The position numbers and the translations under genes are program-made. The notes under the pieces are model-generated. The model saw only the letters and a list, made by a program, of their open reading frames with translations, searched no databases and had not been told where the DNA came from. DNA of 14,623 bases from Bacillota bacterium (GTDB lineage Bacteria > Bacillota > Clostridia > Christensenellales > SZUA-584): assembly GCA_023397655.1 (NCBI GenBank), contig JAEWTW010000024.1, forward strand, positions 1 through 14,623. Reading direction: 5' to 3'. Shown piece after piece: positions 13,452 through 14,623 of the stretch (position 1 is its first letter; each line of letters starts with the position of its first letter).

Positions 13452-14623
13452 TTACCCGCCCCGGCTTTTGCGTATCAGCGCACCAATCCGCCCGCGGAAA
13501 AACAGCAGCACGGCGGGCACCAGCAGGAACAGTATGCGCCCGAATATGGTGTTGGCGAACAGTATCAGCGCGCCCAGCCAGCGGCTCCTCCCTCTGTATA
13601 CGCCGTACACCGCTTCGCGCGGCACCTGCTTCACCATGCCTCCCGGCTGCGCTCCGGCGGGGTAGTGGTCGATATCCACCGCCACCGCATCCGTCAGCCG
13701 CTGCGTGATGCGCTCCACATACACGATGTTGTTATCGCGGAACAGCACAATCTGCCCCTCCTCCAATGGCGCCTGCGCATCCACCTTGCGAAAGAACGCG
13801 AGGTCGTTCACCATGATGTCGGGCTGCATCGTGTCCGACTGAAATATGTAGGGGATGGTGCCCCGTATCGTCACCTCATTGCCCGGTGTCGCGGTGCTGA
13901 TCAGTATGATGAGCACGTTGAACGCCAGCGCCGCCAGCACGAACACGGCAAGCAGCGCTGTTACCGCCGCGTTGACAATCTTGCGCCCCTTCGCGGACAT
14001 CGCGCCGCTGCTGCTCTCCAGCCGCTTTCCCGTCCGGGCGTCTATCCGAACGACGGAAATGCCCTCCGGCAACCCACGTTCTTTAGATACAGGGCGACTG
14101 TAGAGCCGGGCCAGCCGCCCCGCATACAATGCCGAACCCAGCAGCGCCGCTGCGAATACCGCAGCAGCCAGCACAAAGTACCACGACCGTGCAGGGTCGA
14201 TCAGGTTGCCCAGATCCTGCATTGTCACACGGTTGCGCAGCACATCGTAAGCTCCGGCTAATGTCTTCAGCAGCAGCACCAGCACCGCCGCACCGGCAAT
14301 CAACAGCCGTGCATCCGGCGTCTTCTTTACCGCCAGCGAGGCCGCCGCGCTCAGCGCCGTCAGTACAAACACGTCCGTCAGCCCCGCCAGATACAGTGAC
14401 GGGAGATATGCGGACACGAATGTATACTTTAAAAACACCGTCAGTAATGCGGTAAGCGCAAACCCTGCTGAATAGATTACGAACGCTGAATACAGCAGCG
14501 CCGTCAGCTTACCCGCGATCATCACGGCGGGGCGGTAACGCAGCTGAATCAGCACATACCACGCGTTGCGGCGTATCTCCGAAAAGAACAGCCACTCACA
14601 GAAGACAATATAGTAAACCGCCA
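13452..14623 (-). CDS. Polytopic membrane protein with degenerate S26 signal-peptidase-like domain, N-terminus outside window
   Basis: About 390 residues are visible and the frame stays open to the right edge, so the start lies outside. The first part visible contains WLFFSEIRRNAWYVLIQLRY followed by five or six hydrophobic helices, reminiscent of ABC-2-type permeases. After a hydrophilic stretch (KGRKIVN) and another helix comes a domain like type I signal peptidases of the SipW kind: TIRGTIPYIFQSDTMQPDI, then EEGQIVLFRDNNIVYVERI, then a last helix near the C-terminus. Where active enzymes have SxSM the sequence has SDTM (Thr codon at 13830-13832), and the catalytic His/Lys position before the conserved Arg is Glu (13713-13715). 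It is therefore probably not a conventional active peptidase. The stop is one base from the 46-codon ORF. Confidence 0.75.
   Translation of the reverse strand, partial: AVYYIVFCEWLFFSEIRRNAWYVLIQLRYRPAVMIAGKLTALLYSAFVIYSAGFALTALLTVFLKYTFVSAYLPSLYLAGLTDVFVLTALSAAASLAVKKTPDARLLIAGAAVLVLLLKTLAGAYDVLRNRVTMQDLGNLIDPARSWYFVLAAAVFAAALLGSALYAGRLARLYSRPVSKERGLPEGISVVRIDARTGKRLESSSGAMSAKGRKIVNAAVTALLAVFVLAALAFNVLIILISTATPGNEVTIRGTIPYIFQSDTMQPDIMVNDLAFFRKVDAQAPLEEGQIVLFRDNNIVYVERITQRLTDAVAVDIDHYPAGAQPGGMVKQVPREAVYGVYRGRSRWLGALILFANTIFGRILFLLVPAVLLFFRGRIGALIRKSRGG

Noticed and set aside
13296..14261. Plus-strand frame of 321 codons beginning after a good TTGGAGG ribosome binding site
   Set aside because: Most of it is antisense to the S26-like gene and its product is Arg/His/Pro-rich shadow sequence. 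The ribosome binding site is probably chance in the AT-rich gap. The first 50 codons do not resemble any known protein.

Overview
The window is GC-rich, with strong AGGAGG-type ribosome binding sites, Rho-independent terminators, a preQ1-I riboswitch, a BlaI/M56 pair and an ECF-type QueT transporter. Together these point to a chromosomal segment of a Gram-positive anaerobe of the Clostridia (Bacillota) with elevated GC. I cannot place it more finely. Most genes are housekeeping or transport genes. The unusual material lies in the intergenic repeats, the leader regions and the right-hand end.

Layout, left to right. (1) 1-1567, minus strand: a BlaI/MecI/CopY-type repressor overlaps an M56 (BlaR1-type) membrane metallopeptidase that runs off the left edge. 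Two tandem promoters drive the pair, each with an inverted repeat over its -10 box. (2) 1753-4281, plus: a possible 20-codon leader ORF and leucyl-tRNA synthetase (leuS). (3) 4280-4454: a dense array of perfect hairpins (copy A), then a terminator. (4) 4485-6083, plus: a promoter, a preQ1-I riboswitch, a 15-codon leader ORF overlapping queT, then a lipoprotein and a strong terminator. (5) 6262-7938, minus: a SulP anion transporter. (6) 8099-8794, plus: a ZIP metal transporter. (7) 8807-9422: the two halves of a second hairpin array (copies B and C) on either side of an AT-rich gene of unknown function. (8) 9438-11730, minus: a GT-C-like membrane protein followed by recF. (9) 11824-13134, minus: an RsgA-type GTPase fused to a C-terminal RNHCP domain. 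(10) 13201-14623, minus: a membrane protein ending in an S26 signal-peptidase-like domain with replaced catalytic residues, truncated by the right edge, then a 46-codon ORF and a terminator.

The most striking structure is the hairpin family. Copy A holds five stems in the order 1-2-3-4-5. Copies B and C, both inverted relative to A, hold 5-4-half 3 and 3-2-1, so together they read as one element split at stem 3 by the AT-rich gene. This suggests an empty and an occupied form of one element in the same window. Other points worth following are the riboswitch-leader ORF-queT arrangement, the RsgA-RNHCP fusion with an altered G4 motif, and the small ORF behind the degenerate signal-peptidase-like gene.
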